From Desulfobotulus pelophilus (GTDB taxonomy: Bacteria > Desulfobacterota > Desulfobacteria > Desulfobacterales > ASO4-4): DNA of 64,000 bases. Both the position numbers and the translations under genes were made by a program. The stretch's first letter is position 1; each line of letters starts with the position of its first letter. Shown one piece after another: positions 27,326 to 35,388 of the stretch. The stretch covers positions 32,818 to 96,817 of the forward strand of contig NZ_JAPFPW010000013.1 in the NCBI RefSeq assembly GCF_026155325.1, in the 5' to 3' direction. Under the pieces are notes generated by a model. It searched no databases, was not told the DNA's origin, and was given only the letters and a program-made list of their open reading frames with translations.

Positions 27326-28447
27326 ATGCTAACCTTTGAACTGGAAAACCGCTCTTCAGACTCTTCGGCCAGAGCCGGGACAATTCATACGGCCCACGGA
27401 GCCATTGAAACGCCCATTTTCATGCCTGTGGGAACCCAGGGTACGGTCAAGGGGCTGACTCCGGAAGATCTGCTGGCCTGCGGGAGCCAGATTATTCTCG
27501 GGAATACCTACCATCTGTACCTGAGACCGGGTGCCGAGCTTCTTTCCCGTTTTGGCGGTTTGCACCCTTTTATGCACTGGGAGAAACCCTTGCTTACGGA
27601 TTCGGGCGGATTTCAGGTTTTTTCCCTGGCGGCCCTTTCCAAAATCACGGATGAGGGGTATCGTTTTCAGTCTCACATAGACGGTTCCGCCCACCTGTTC
27701 ACACCGGAATCCGTGGTTGCCATGCAGGAAGTCATCGGTTCGGATATCATGATGTGTCTGGATCAGTGTATTCCCTATCCTGCGGAGCGCAGTCTGGCGG
27801 AGAAGGCTCTGGAGCGGACCACCCTGTGGGCACAGCGCTGCCGGAAGGCATGGGAGGAGAAAGCGGGGCAGCGTAACAGTCTTTTTGGTATAGTGCAGGG
27901 AGGTATGTTCACGGATCTGAGAAAGCGATCTGCGGAAGAGCTTGTGGCCCTTGATTTCCCGGGATATGCCATAGGAGGCTTAAGTGTGGGGGAGCCCACG
28001 GAACTCATGTATGAAATGGGGGCGTTTACCTTGCCCCTGCTGCCGGACAGCAGGCCCCGTTATATCATGGGTGTTGGAACTCCTGAAAACCTTGTGGAAC
28101 TGGTTTCGTTGGGTGCGGATATGTTCGATTGCGTGATGCCCAGCCGCAATGCAAGAAATGGTAAGCTTTTTACCCGCTATGGTGATATCAATATTGCCAA
28201 CAGCCGTTTTCGTATGGATGAAAAACCTCTGGATGAAACCTGTACCTGCTATACCTGTCGGCATTACTCCAGGGCCTATCTCAGACATTTGTTCAAAAGC
28301 AGGGAGCTTCTGGCCTACCGGCTGAATACTTTGCACAATATTCATTATTATCTGGATCTGATGCGGTGCATGCGTGCGGCCATTCTTGAAGACAGGTTTG
28401 CCGCCTTTCGTAGCCATTTTATGACAGAACGGGCCCGGGGCCTTTAA
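27326..28447 (+). CDS. tgt: tRNA-guanine transglycosylase
   Basis: Tgt exchanges guanine-34 for preQ1 in tRNAs with GUN anticodons. The 373-residue protein has the family motifs TPIFMPVGTQGTVKGL, TDSGGFQVFSL (nucleophile region), GIVQGG and MPSRNARNG, and the C-terminal zinc site CTCYTCRHYSRAYLRHL. The start ATG 27326 has only a weak ribosome-binding site. The roughly 200-base gap from queA shows no gene. It acts just before QueA in the pathway. Confidence 0.96.
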   Translation: MLTFELENRSSDSSARAGTIHTAHGAIETPIFMPVGTQGTVKGLTPEDLLACGSQIILGNTYHLYLRPGAELLSRFGGLHPFMHWEKPLLTDSGGFQVFSLAALSKITDEGYRFQSHIDGSAHLFTPESVVAMQEVIGSDIMMCLDQCIPYPAERSLAEKALERTTLWAQRCRKAWEEKAGQRNSLFGIVQGGMFTDLRKRSAEELVALDFPGYAIGGLSVGEPTELMYEMGAFTLPLLPDSRPRYIMGVGTPENLVELVSLGADMFDCVMPSRNARNGKLFTRYGDINIANSRFRMDEKPLDETCTCYTCRHYSRAYLRHLFKSRELLAYRLNTLHNIHYYLDLMRCMRAAILEDRFAAFRSHFMTERARGL

Positions 28448-28479
28448 AATGACCACAAGCGATCATGAAAGGAAGGGAC

Positions 28480-29667
28480 ATGAGCATTACCAGAAAAATG
28501 GAAGGATTCATTGAAAAGTCATCCTGGATCCGTAAGATGTTTGAGGAGGGGGCCCGTCTGAAGGGATTGTACGGTGCGGAAAATGTTTTTGATTTCAGCC
28601 TTGGCAATCCCAATGTCCCGCCACCGGAGGTTTTCCAGAAAGTTCTGGTGTCCGTTGCCGCGGATAATCCGGAGATGATCCATGGCTATATGCCCAATCC
28701 GGGGTATCCTGATGTCCGTGCCAGAGTGGCAGCCCAGGTCAGTCTGGAGCAGGGTCTGGAGGTCAGTGGAGATGAAATTCTCATGACCTGCGGTGCAGCC
28801 GGTGGCCTGAATGTAATTTTTAAAAGCATTCTGGATGCAGGGGATGAGGTTGTGGTGCCCTCCCCCTATTTTGTGGAATACAATTTTTATGCGGATAATC
28901 ATGGTGCCAGTATCCGGCCCGTTAAAACCCATGGGGATTTTTCCCTGGATCTGGCTGCCATTGAAGCGGCCATTTGTGAACGGACCCGTGCCGTTTTGAT
29001 CAATTCACCCAACAACCCAACGGGGCAGGTGTATTCCAGAGAAAGTCTGGAAGCTCTGGGTCGCATGCTGGAAGAAAAAAGTGCTGTTCTGGGTCGTACG
29101 CTGTATCTGGTTTCCGATGAACCCTACAGGAAAATCATTTACGATGGTGTTGAGGTGCCGGGGCTTTTCACCTGTTACCGAAACACCATGATTGCCACAT
29201 CCTATTCCAAGGATCTTTCCCTTGCAGGGGAGCGTATTGGTTATGTGGCCCTTTGTCCTGCCGCGGATGCACGGGATTCTCTTTTGGCAGGCATGGCCCT
29301 TGCCAACCGCATTCTTGGTTTTGTGAATGCTCCGGCCCTGATGCAGCGTGTGGTGGGTGAGTTGCAGGGCGTTACGGTGGATATGGGAGAATATGCAAGA
29401 AAACGCAGCCTCCTCTGTGAGGGGCTGAAAGAGGCAGGGTATGAGTTTACCCTTCCCGGAGGGGCCTTCTATCTTTTCCCCAGAACACCCATAGCCGATG
29501 ACGTGGCCTTTGTACGTATCTTGCAGGAAGAAAAGGTACTGGCTGTTCCCGGTTCCGGTTTCGGCGGGCCGGGTCATATGCGCCTGAGCTTCTGTGTGTC
29601 GGATGCCACGATCACAGGAGCCATGCCCGGATTCAGAAGGGCCATGGAAAAGGCGAAGGATCTTTAA
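28480..29667 (+). CDS. Class I/II PLP-dependent aminotransferase
   Basis: This cytoplasmic aminotransferase of 395 residues has fold-type I. It shows the N-terminal FDFSLGNPNVPPPEVF, NSPNNPTGQVYS, SDEPYRKIIYDG and the PLP-lysine segment SYSKDLSLAGERIGYV. The C-terminal FGGPGHMRLSFC carries the substrate-carboxylate Arg. It resembles aspartate/alanine-type enzymes, and the exact substrate is not clear. ATG 28480 follows AAGGAAGG and is preferred to ATG 28465, which lacks a ribosome-binding site. It lies about 30 bases after tgt. Confidence 0.88.
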   Translation: MSITRKMEGFIEKSSWIRKMFEEGARLKGLYGAENVFDFSLGNPNVPPPEVFQKVLVSVAADNPEMIHGYMPNPGYPDVRARVAAQVSLEQGLEVSGDEILMTCGAAGGLNVIFKSILDAGDEVVVPSPYFVEYNFYADNHGASIRPVKTHGDFSLDLAAIEAAICERTRAVLINSPNNPTGQVYSRESLEALGRMLEEKSAVLGRTLYLVSDEPYRKIIYDGVEVPGLFTCYRNTMIATSYSKDLSLAGERIGYVALCPAADARDSLLAGMALANRILGFVNAPALMQRVVGELQGVTVDMGEYARKRSLLCEGLKEAGYEFTLPGGAFYLFPRTPIADDVAFVRILQEEKVLAVPGSGFGGPGHMRLSFCVSDATITGAMPGFRRAMEKAKDL

Positions 29668-30128
29668 GCCTTCTGATTCCTGCCCTGACTCAGACACAGC
29701 TTGCCTGTCCTGTTGTTTTCAGGTCATGGGCGGGTGTTTTGATGCGAGCAGGCGCAAGGCCTGCCCCTGCGAATGGTTTGTACGGCTTTGTTTTGCAGCG
29801 GGTTTCTGCATAAGGCGCACAGGCTGTTTGTGAGTGACGGTGCAATCGTTTCGGATTAAGAGCTTCGCAGACCTGTGCACCTGTGCGAAAGAAGCGGCCA
29901 ACTGTCTGAGCCGCCACAAAGGCAGCGTGCGTACGCCTGCTATGGTAATCAAAAAGAGCCTCCTCCCTGTGGCGGTGAGTTTTGGCCGCTTCCGTACAGG
30001 GCAAGACGCTCTACGAATCAGATTGCGTCACGGACAAACAGCCTTTGTGCCTATGCTCGCCAGCCTGATGGCATTGATAAAGGGTGCCCTTCTGTGATCC
30101 TGTACCATGAGAATGTAAGGGGTATGTA
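29668..30128. repeat. 461-base non-coding segment with nested inverted repeats
   Basis: No gene is recognised. The main feature is an imperfect long inverted repeat: GAAGCGGCCAA followed by GCCGCCACA (about 29890-29922) against TGTGGCGGT followed by TTTTGGCCGCTTC (about 29962-29993). Smaller stems include GCAGGC/GCCTGC near 29750 and TTCGCA/TGCGAA near 29870-29890. The open frame at 29834-30097 looks like a shadow of this structure. It precedes thiB, but I find no thiamine-riboswitch core (CTGAGA, ACCC, GAACCTGA). Confidence 0.45.
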
Positions 30129-31166
30129 ATGGGGTTTTATAAAATCATATCTGTCTTTTTGCTGGCTTGTCTGACGGTTTTTCCTGCCCGGGCTGCTGAA
30201 CCGGTGCTGCGGGTCATGAGCCACGACAGCTTTACGATGGATGCCGCTCAGGTAAGGGCCTTTGAAGAGGCCCACGGAGTAAAGGTGCGCTTTCTCAAGG
30301 CTTCTGGAACGGGTGCGGCCCTGAATCAGGCTATCCTGAGCAGGGGAAAACCCATGGCCGATGTTTTTTACGGTGTGGACAACACCTTTATGGGAAGGGC
30401 TCTGGATGCGGATATATTTTTGCCCCATGCATCATTCCATCTGAAAGATGTGCCTGATGATCTGAAGCTGGACCCTTCTTTCCGGCTGACGCCCATGGCC
30501 TATGGAGACATCTGTATCAATTATGACAGGGCATGGTTTGCGGAAAAAGGGCTTACGCCTCCATCCAGTCTGAAGGATCTCCTTAAGCCGGAATATGAGG
30601 GGCTGCTGGTGGTGCAGAATCCTGCCACATCTTCTCCGGGACTGGGCTTTCTGCTGGCAACGGTGGATACCTTCGGGGAAGAGGGCTGGTCCGATTTCTG
30701 GAGGGGCCTTCGTAAAAACGGTGTCCGGGTAGTTTCTTCCTGGAAGGAAGGCTACTGGGGTCATTTTACGGCGGCATCCAGAGGGCGTTATCCTCTGGTG
30801 GTGAGTTATGCGGCCAGCCCGGCGGCTGAAGTTCATTTTGCGGAGAAAAAGCCTGATAAAAGCCCCACTGCCGCCATTACGGCCGAAGGCACGGGCTTTC
30901 GGCAGGTGGAGTTTGCAGGTATTCTCAAAGGAACAAAGGTGCCGGATCTGGCGGCCCTGTGGCTGGACTGGATGCTGGATATTCCGGTGCAGGAAGGAAT
31001 ACCCCTTTCCATGTTCATGTTTCCAGCTAATGAGAAGGCCCGTCTTCCGGAAGTGTTTCAGCTTCATGTGACAAAACTGGAGGGAGGAACGGGGCTTTCC
31101 GCCGAACGTATGGATGCCATGCGGGAAGCCTGGATGGATGAGTGGACCCGGGTGGTGTTGCGGTGA
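30129..31166 (+). CDS. thiB: Thiamine-type ABC transporter, substrate-binding protein
   Basis: This is a periplasmic solute-binding protein of 345 residues. A signal peptide (MGFYKIISVFLLACLTVF...A) precedes LRVMSHDSF, a ThiB-like start. The segments ADVFYGVDNTFM, PMAYGDICINYD and TSSPGLGFLL match ThiB and related thiamine, TPP or iron binders. The substrate is inferred from family only. The start ATG 30129 follows AAGGGG. The permease gene overlaps its stop by 4 bases (GTGA), so the three genes form one operon. Confidence 0.85.
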   Translation: MGFYKIISVFLLACLTVFPARAAEPVLRVMSHDSFTMDAAQVRAFEEAHGVKVRFLKASGTGAALNQAILSRGKPMADVFYGVDNTFMGRALDADIFLPHASFHLKDVPDDLKLDPSFRLTPMAYGDICINYDRAWFAEKGLTPPSSLKDLLKPEYEGLLVVQNPATSSPGLGFLLATVDTFGEEGWSDFWRGLRKNGVRVVSSWKEGYWGHFTAASRGRYPLVVSYAASPAAEVHFAEKKPDKSPTAAITAEGTGFRQVEFAGILKGTKVPDLAALWLDWMLDIPVQEGIPLSMFMFPANEKARLPEVFQLHVTKLEGGTGLSAERMDAMREAWMDEWTRVVLR

Positions 31167-32824
31167 GACAGGCCTTTCGGGCTGACGTGCTGCTCTTTCT
31201 GATTCCAGCAGTCTTTCTTGCCTGTTTTTATTTTTATCCGCTGTTGCGAATGGCTGGCCTTGGGTTGTCCGGTATCGGATCCGGAGATCCGGGACTTGTA
31301 CGATTTTTTGGCAGTGGAGATTTTTTCAGAATTCTGGGATTCACCTTCTGGCAGGCTCTGCTTTCCACCCTGTTTACCCTTGTTCTGGCCTTGCCCGGAG
31401 CCTGGGCCTGGGCCCGGTGCCGCTTTACAGGGAGACGTTTTTTCGCCCTTCTTGTCAGCCTTCCTTTTGTGATGCCAGCTGTGGTGGTGGCTGCGGCCTT
31501 TCTTTCCCTTATGGGGCCTTCCGGTCTTCTTGCGGATGCCACCCGTTCTCTGGAAAGGGGGCCTTTATATCTGGAAGACTCTCTTTTTCTGGTTGTGCTG
31601 GCCCATGGCTTTTTTAACTATGCCGTGGTGTTCCGTATTGTTGGGGGGTTCTGGGCCAGATTACCGGAATCGGTGCTGGAAGCCGCCCGTATGATGGGGG
31701 CGGGTAAGGTCCGGTGCTTTTTTCATATCATCCTTCCCCTGCTTATGCCGGCCATTCTGTCTGCTTCCCTTCTGGTCTTTCTCTTCTGTTTTTCCAGTTT
31801 CGGGGTGATTCTCATGCTGGGCGGACCTGCCATGGGAACTTTGGAAACGGAAATATATCGAAGGGCCTTGCATCTTTTTCAGCTTCCGGTGGCGGCCCTT
31901 CTTGCCACCATACAGCTGGTGCTGAATTTTGGCGTGATTTTCTGTCAGTCGAAGCTGGAAGAACGGTTCCGAACCGCACTGGCCTTTTCCGGGAGGACTG
32001 AAACGAAACAATCTCTGCCCCATGGCAGGGCTGGCACACTGGTGGCAATGATTTCGGGTTTTTTTATGGCCCTGCCTCTTATAGCCATGGTGGCAGCCTC
32101 CCTGCGGGTGGGAGATGTCTGGTCACTGGGGGCCTATACGGAACTTTTCCGGGAATCCGGGGACGGTATGTTTCTGATATCACCGTCTGCTGCCATGGGG
32201 CATTCACTGCTCTTTGCCCTTTCCTCCATGGTTGTGGCGCTTCTGACAGGGCTGTGTGCGGCTATTTTTATCACAAAAGCCCGATCCCGCGGGCGGGGTG
32301 TGCTGGAGTCCCTTTTCATGATGCCCCTTGCCACATCGGCAGTGCCCCTGGGGCTGGGCTTCATCCTGGCTCTGCACTGGCCTCTGGATCTGCGGGGCAC
32401 TCCTGTTCTGGTCATTGCGGCGCATAGCCTGGTGGGGTTTCCCTTTGTGATGCGGGTGCTGCTGCCCGCTCTGCGCAGTGTACCCCGGAATCTCAAGGAA
32501 GCGGCCATGACCCTGGGGGCTTCTCCTTCTGTAACCTGGCGTCTTGTGGTGTTCCCTCTGGTGCTTCCTGCGGTGGGAGCGGCAGCCCTTTTTGCCTTTA
32601 CGGTGAGTCTGGGGGAGTTCGGTGCCAGCATGTTTGCCGTGCGTCCCGAACTGGCAACCCTTCCGGTGAGCATCTATCGTTACCTTTCTCAGCCCGGTCC
32701 CCTGAATTATGCCAGAGCCATGGCCATGGGGGTCTGGCTGATGGTCATGACCGCAGGCAGTTTCTGGCTGTTGTCCCGTTTCATGGGTTTTTTGACAGTA
32801 CGAAGCAGGCAGGGTGGTGCATGA
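31163..32824 (+). CDS. thiP: Thiamine-type ABC transporter, permease
   Basis: This 553-residue inner-membrane protein contains two fused binding-protein-dependent permease domains, as in ThiP/FbpB. Two EAA-type loops are visible: EAARMMGAGKVRCFFHIILP in the first half and EAAMTLGASPSVTWRLVVFP in the second. About twelve hydrophobic helices are predicted by eye. The GTG start at 31163 overlaps the thiB stop and has GGTGG before it. Its stop overlaps the ATPase start by 4 bases (ATGA). Confidence 0.87.
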   Translation: MRQAFRADVLLFLIPAVFLACFYFYPLLRMAGLGLSGIGSGDPGLVRFFGSGDFFRILGFTFWQALLSTLFTLVLALPGAWAWARCRFTGRRFFALLVSLPFVMPAVVVAAAFLSLMGPSGLLADATRSLERGPLYLEDSLFLVVLAHGFFNYAVVFRIVGGFWARLPESVLEAARMMGAGKVRCFFHIILPLLMPAILSASLLVFLFCFSSFGVILMLGGPAMGTLETEIYRRALHLFQLPVAALLATIQLVLNFGVIFCQSKLEERFRTALAFSGRTETKQSLPHGRAGTLVAMISGFFMALPLIAMVAASLRVGDVWSLGAYTELFRESGDGMFLISPSAAMGHSLLFALSSMVVALLTGLCAAIFITKARSRGRGVLESLFMMPLATSAVPLGLGFILALHWPLDLRGTPVLVIAAHSLVGFPFVMRVLLPALRSVPRNLKEAAMTLGASPSVTWRLVVFPLVLPAVGAAALFAFTVSLGEFGASMFAVRPELATLPVSIYRYLSQPGPLNYARAMAMGVWLMVMTAGSFWLLSRFMGFLTVRSRQGGA

Positions 32825-33876
32825 ACGCGTTTTTGCAAGTTGAGCACATTGAAAAATGGCATGATTGTTTCAAAACACTGGATGGTGTATCCCTTTCGCT
32901 TCAAAAGGGGGAAATCCTGACCCTGCTGGGTCCTTCCGGGGGAGGAAAAACCACCCTGTTGCGTATTCTGGCCGGGCTTGAGTATCCGGACGGGGGAGAT
33001 CTCTGTCTGGATGGAGAGGATCTCTTACCCGTTGCCCCCCATGAAAGGGGAATCGGCCTTGTTTTTCAGGATGCCGCTCTGTTTCCCCACCTGAATGTGG
33101 AGGCCAATGTGGCTTTTGGCCTGCGCATGGCAGGAGTACGAAAAAGGGACCGCAGGCAGAGGGTGAGAGACATGCTGGCGTTAGTGGGGCTTTCCGGAAT
33201 GGAGGGGCGCAGGGTGGATGGCCTTTCCGGTGGAGAGCGTCAGCGGGTGGCTTTGGCCCGCAGTCTGGCACCAGCACCGAAACTGCTGCTTCTGGATGAA
33301 CCTTTGGGAGCTCTGGACAGAAATCTGAGGGAGCGGTTGGCCCGTGATCTGCGAAGTATTCTGAAACAGCAGGCATTGACGGCTGTTTTTGTTACCCATG
33401 ATCAGGAAGAGGCCTTTTCCCTTGGCGATCGTGTGGCCGTTCTTCTGGATGGACGCCTGAAGGCCATGGATACACCGGAAGGGCTGTCGGCTAACCCCTG
33501 TTCCCTGGCAGTGGCCCGTTTTCTGGGGGAGACCAATGTGTTTACACCGGAAACGCTGCCGGATAAATTTCGGAAGCTGGCAGGAGGCTATTGCGGAAAG
33601 GGCGGGGTGCTGATTCGTCCGGAAGGCATTGGGCTGGGTCCCTGTCCGGAAAAAAGGAAACCGCAGGAAGAAAAGAGAGGTGGCAGGGATTTTCATGTGC
33701 AGGCTGTTGTGAAGGAACGCCGGTTTTTTGGCACTTTTTTCCGTGTGGATCTGGAGCTGGCGGATGGTCTCTGCCTCACGGCCCGCATGCCCCTTTCCTT
33801 GCCACCGCCCCATGTCGGGGTCCCGGTGGGGTTGCATTTTGCTCCCGGTACATTTGTTGCATTGAGTGAGGCGTAG
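32821..33876 (+). CDS. thiQ: Thiamine-type ABC transporter, ATP-binding protein
   Basis: This cytoplasmic ATPase of 351 residues drives the importer. It has Walker A GPSGGGKTT, the Q-loop VFQDAALFPHL, the signature LSGGERQRVALARSL, Walker B LLLLDEPLGALD and the H-loop VTHDQEEAF. An extra C-terminal domain of about 110 residues is TOBE-like, longer than in E. coli ThiQ and more like FbpC or PotA. The specificity could therefore be iron or another solute rather than thiamine. A candidate terminator lies about 75 bases after the stop. Confidence 0.87.
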   Translation: MNAFLQVEHIEKWHDCFKTLDGVSLSLQKGEILTLLGPSGGGKTTLLRILAGLEYPDGGDLCLDGEDLLPVAPHERGIGLVFQDAALFPHLNVEANVAFGLRMAGVRKRDRRQRVRDMLALVGLSGMEGRRVDGLSGGERQRVALARSLAPAPKLLLLDEPLGALDRNLRERLARDLRSILKQQALTAVFVTHDQEEAFSLGDRVAVLLDGRLKAMDTPEGLSANPCSLAVARFLGETNVFTPETLPDKFRKLAGGYCGKGGVLIRPEGIGLGPCPEKRKPQEEKRGGRDFHVQAVVKERRFFGTFFRVDLELADGLCLTARMPLSLPPPHVGVPVGLHFAPGTFVALSEA

Positions 33877-33898
33877 AAGTTTTTGCTTTTCATAAAAT

Positions 33899-33973
33899 GG
33901 CTGGAGTTTTCAAGCTTTATGACGGAAAGGCCGAAAAGAAGGAACAGAAGCCTCCAGCCGGAGGAACTTTTTT
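33899..33973 (+). promoter_or_regulatory. Candidate attenuator-like leader before an mntP-like gene
   Basis: GGCTGGAG (33899-33906) pairs perfectly with CTCCAGCC (33952-33959). The right arm overlaps a second hairpin, CCTCC (33951-33955) with GGAGG (33960-33964), which is followed by AAC and six T. The two structures exclude each other, the pattern expected of a terminator/antiterminator switch. It does not match the yybP-ykoY manganese riboswitch consensus by eye. It may instead be only the terminator of the thi operon. Confidence 0.4.
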
Positions 33974-34019
33974 CCGGGCTGGGGGGCAGGGCCGTAACCC
34001 GAAGGAGGGGAGGTTGCCC

Positions 34020-34586
34020 ATGTATCCGGTTCCCATACTTATCATAGCCATCATTCTTGCCATGGACGCCTTTGTTCTCTCCATGGCCCAGGGTTTGCGC
34101 ACAGCCGTACCCGGCTGGAGCCGGATAGTGCCCTTTGCCTGTTTTCTCGGTCTGTTTCAGGGTGCCATGCTGATAACAGGCTGGTTTTCGGGCCTGCTTG
34201 CGGGTTTGTGGTTTGCCGGGTGGTACCCCTGGCTGGCCTCTGTCATTCTTCTTGCCGTGGGCTTCAGCCGTATCCGTTGCGGTTGGAAGCAAAGGGGGCG
34301 GACTTTCCCAAAGGACTCGCCCTGCTGTCGTCTTTCATTTATGACATTGGCGCTTGTTCTGTCACTGGATGCCTTTGCCGTTGGACTGGGACAGGGCCTC
34401 ACGCCTTCGCCTATGATTCTTCTTGTGATTCTTGTCACGCTGGTTACGGCGGTCATGGTGGGAGCGGGTATGATTCTGGGCCGTCTGATGGGTGATGTGA
34501 TCTGGATGCGCAGTGTTTCCGAATGTGCCGGAGGCATGCTGATTCTCGCCCTTGCCGTTCGCTCCATGCCTTATTTTCCGGTGTAG
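34020..34586 (+). CDS. MntP-like manganese efflux pump (first copy)
   Basis: This 188-residue polytopic inner-membrane protein belongs to the MntP/YtaF-like family, which exports Mn(II). It has about six helices and the paired family motifs AMDAFVLSMAQGL in the first helix and SLDAFAVGLGQGL in the fourth, with the acidic residues expected to bind metal. ATG 34020 follows AGGAGGGG; an upstream start at 33897 would run through the structured leader. The next gene is a second, more canonical member, so the two may be paralogues with different metal ranges or one heterodimeric unit. Confidence 0.82.
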   Translation: MYPVPILIIAIILAMDAFVLSMAQGLRTAVPGWSRIVPFACFLGLFQGAMLITGWFSGLLAGLWFAGWYPWLASVILLAVGFSRIRCGWKQRGRTFPKDSPCCRLSFMTLALVLSLDAFAVGLGQGLTPSPMILLVILVTLVTAVMVGAGMILGRLMGDVIWMRSVSECAGGMLILALAVRSMPYFPV

Positions 34587-34709
34587 TTTTCTGCTGTTTT
34601 TTGGGTTAGAGTTTTCAGAGAAGAAAAAATGACGTTACCGTCAGAATACGGTCGTGTTTTACGGCTGGTGAACAGGTGGTAAGGGCTTCAACCGGAAAAG
34701 AAATTTCCC

Positions 34710-35306
34710 ATGACTTTTTTTCATCTGCTGGCCATTTCCTTTGCCCTTGCGGTGGATGCCTTTGCTGTGGCTTTGGCTGCCGGCATCCGTATGCCCCGGC
34801 TGGGGAGCAAGGATGTTTTGCGTCTTGCCTGGCATTTTGGTTTTTTTCAGGCAGGAATGGCAGGTTTGGGATGGAGTTTCGGGCTTGGACTCAGGGAATG
34901 GGTACAGCCCTGGGATCACTGGCTGGCCTTCGGTCTCCTTCTTCTTGTGGGCCTGAATATGATTCGCTGTGGTCTGTCCGGAGAAGAGGAGGTGGGGGAT
35001 ATGGTGGATCCCACCCGGGGACTCAGTCTGGTACTTCTCTCTGTGGCTACCAGCATAGACGCCCTTGCCGTGGGTTTTTCCTTTTCTGTTCTGGAAGTGG
35101 CAGCCCTGTTTCCCCTGCTGGTTATCGGTTCGGTGGCTTTTTTGATGACAGCACTGGGTATGTACTGGGGGCATCGTATGGCAAAGAGTTTTGGCATTGG
35201 TGCCTGGGCGGAAGTGTTGGGCGGGCTTGTGCTGATGGGGATAGGGCTGCGTATTCTGCATGAGCATACGGATCTTACGCAGAAGATTATGCAGTTTTTT
35301 TCGTGA
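34710..35306 (+). CDS. mntP: MntP-like manganese efflux pump (second copy)
   Basis: This 198-residue inner-membrane protein has the canonical MntP layout of six helices. The motifs ALAVDAFAVALAAGI and ATSIDALAVGFSFS are visible, with the conserved Asp residues in helices one and four, and MYWGHRMAKSFG in the fifth region. Export of Mn(II) from the cytoplasm is the known family function. It lies 123 bases after the first copy, with a different upstream leader. A strong hairpin follows. Confidence 0.88.
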   Translation: MTFFHLLAISFALAVDAFAVALAAGIRMPRLGSKDVLRLAWHFGFFQAGMAGLGWSFGLGLREWVQPWDHWLAFGLLLLVGLNMIRCGLSGEEEVGDMVDPTRGLSLVLLSVATSIDALAVGFSFSVLEVAALFPLLVIGSVAFLMTALGMYWGHRMAKSFGIGAWAEVLGGLVLMGIGLRILHEHTDLTQKIMQFFS

Positions 35307-35351
35307 TGTCCATTGCCTGTACTTTGGGTTTTTCGGTGTATTGAGAAAGTC

Positions 35352-35380
35352 GGCTGTGCCGGACGGGTTCCGGCACAGCC
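35352..35380. terminator. Strong hairpin between convergent genes
   Basis: GGCTGTGCCGGA pairs perfectly with TCCGGCACAGCC (12 bp, loop CGGGT). It lies between mntP (plus) and the response regulator (minus), but there is no T-run on either side, so termination efficiency is uncertain. Confidence 0.6.
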
Positions 35381-35388
35381 TGTATGAA

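Noticed and set aside
29668..30128. Thiamine pyrophosphate riboswitch upstream of thiB
   Set aside because: The conserved core elements (CTGAGA, ACCC, GAACCTGA) are not found in the leader, so a TPP riboswitch is not supported.
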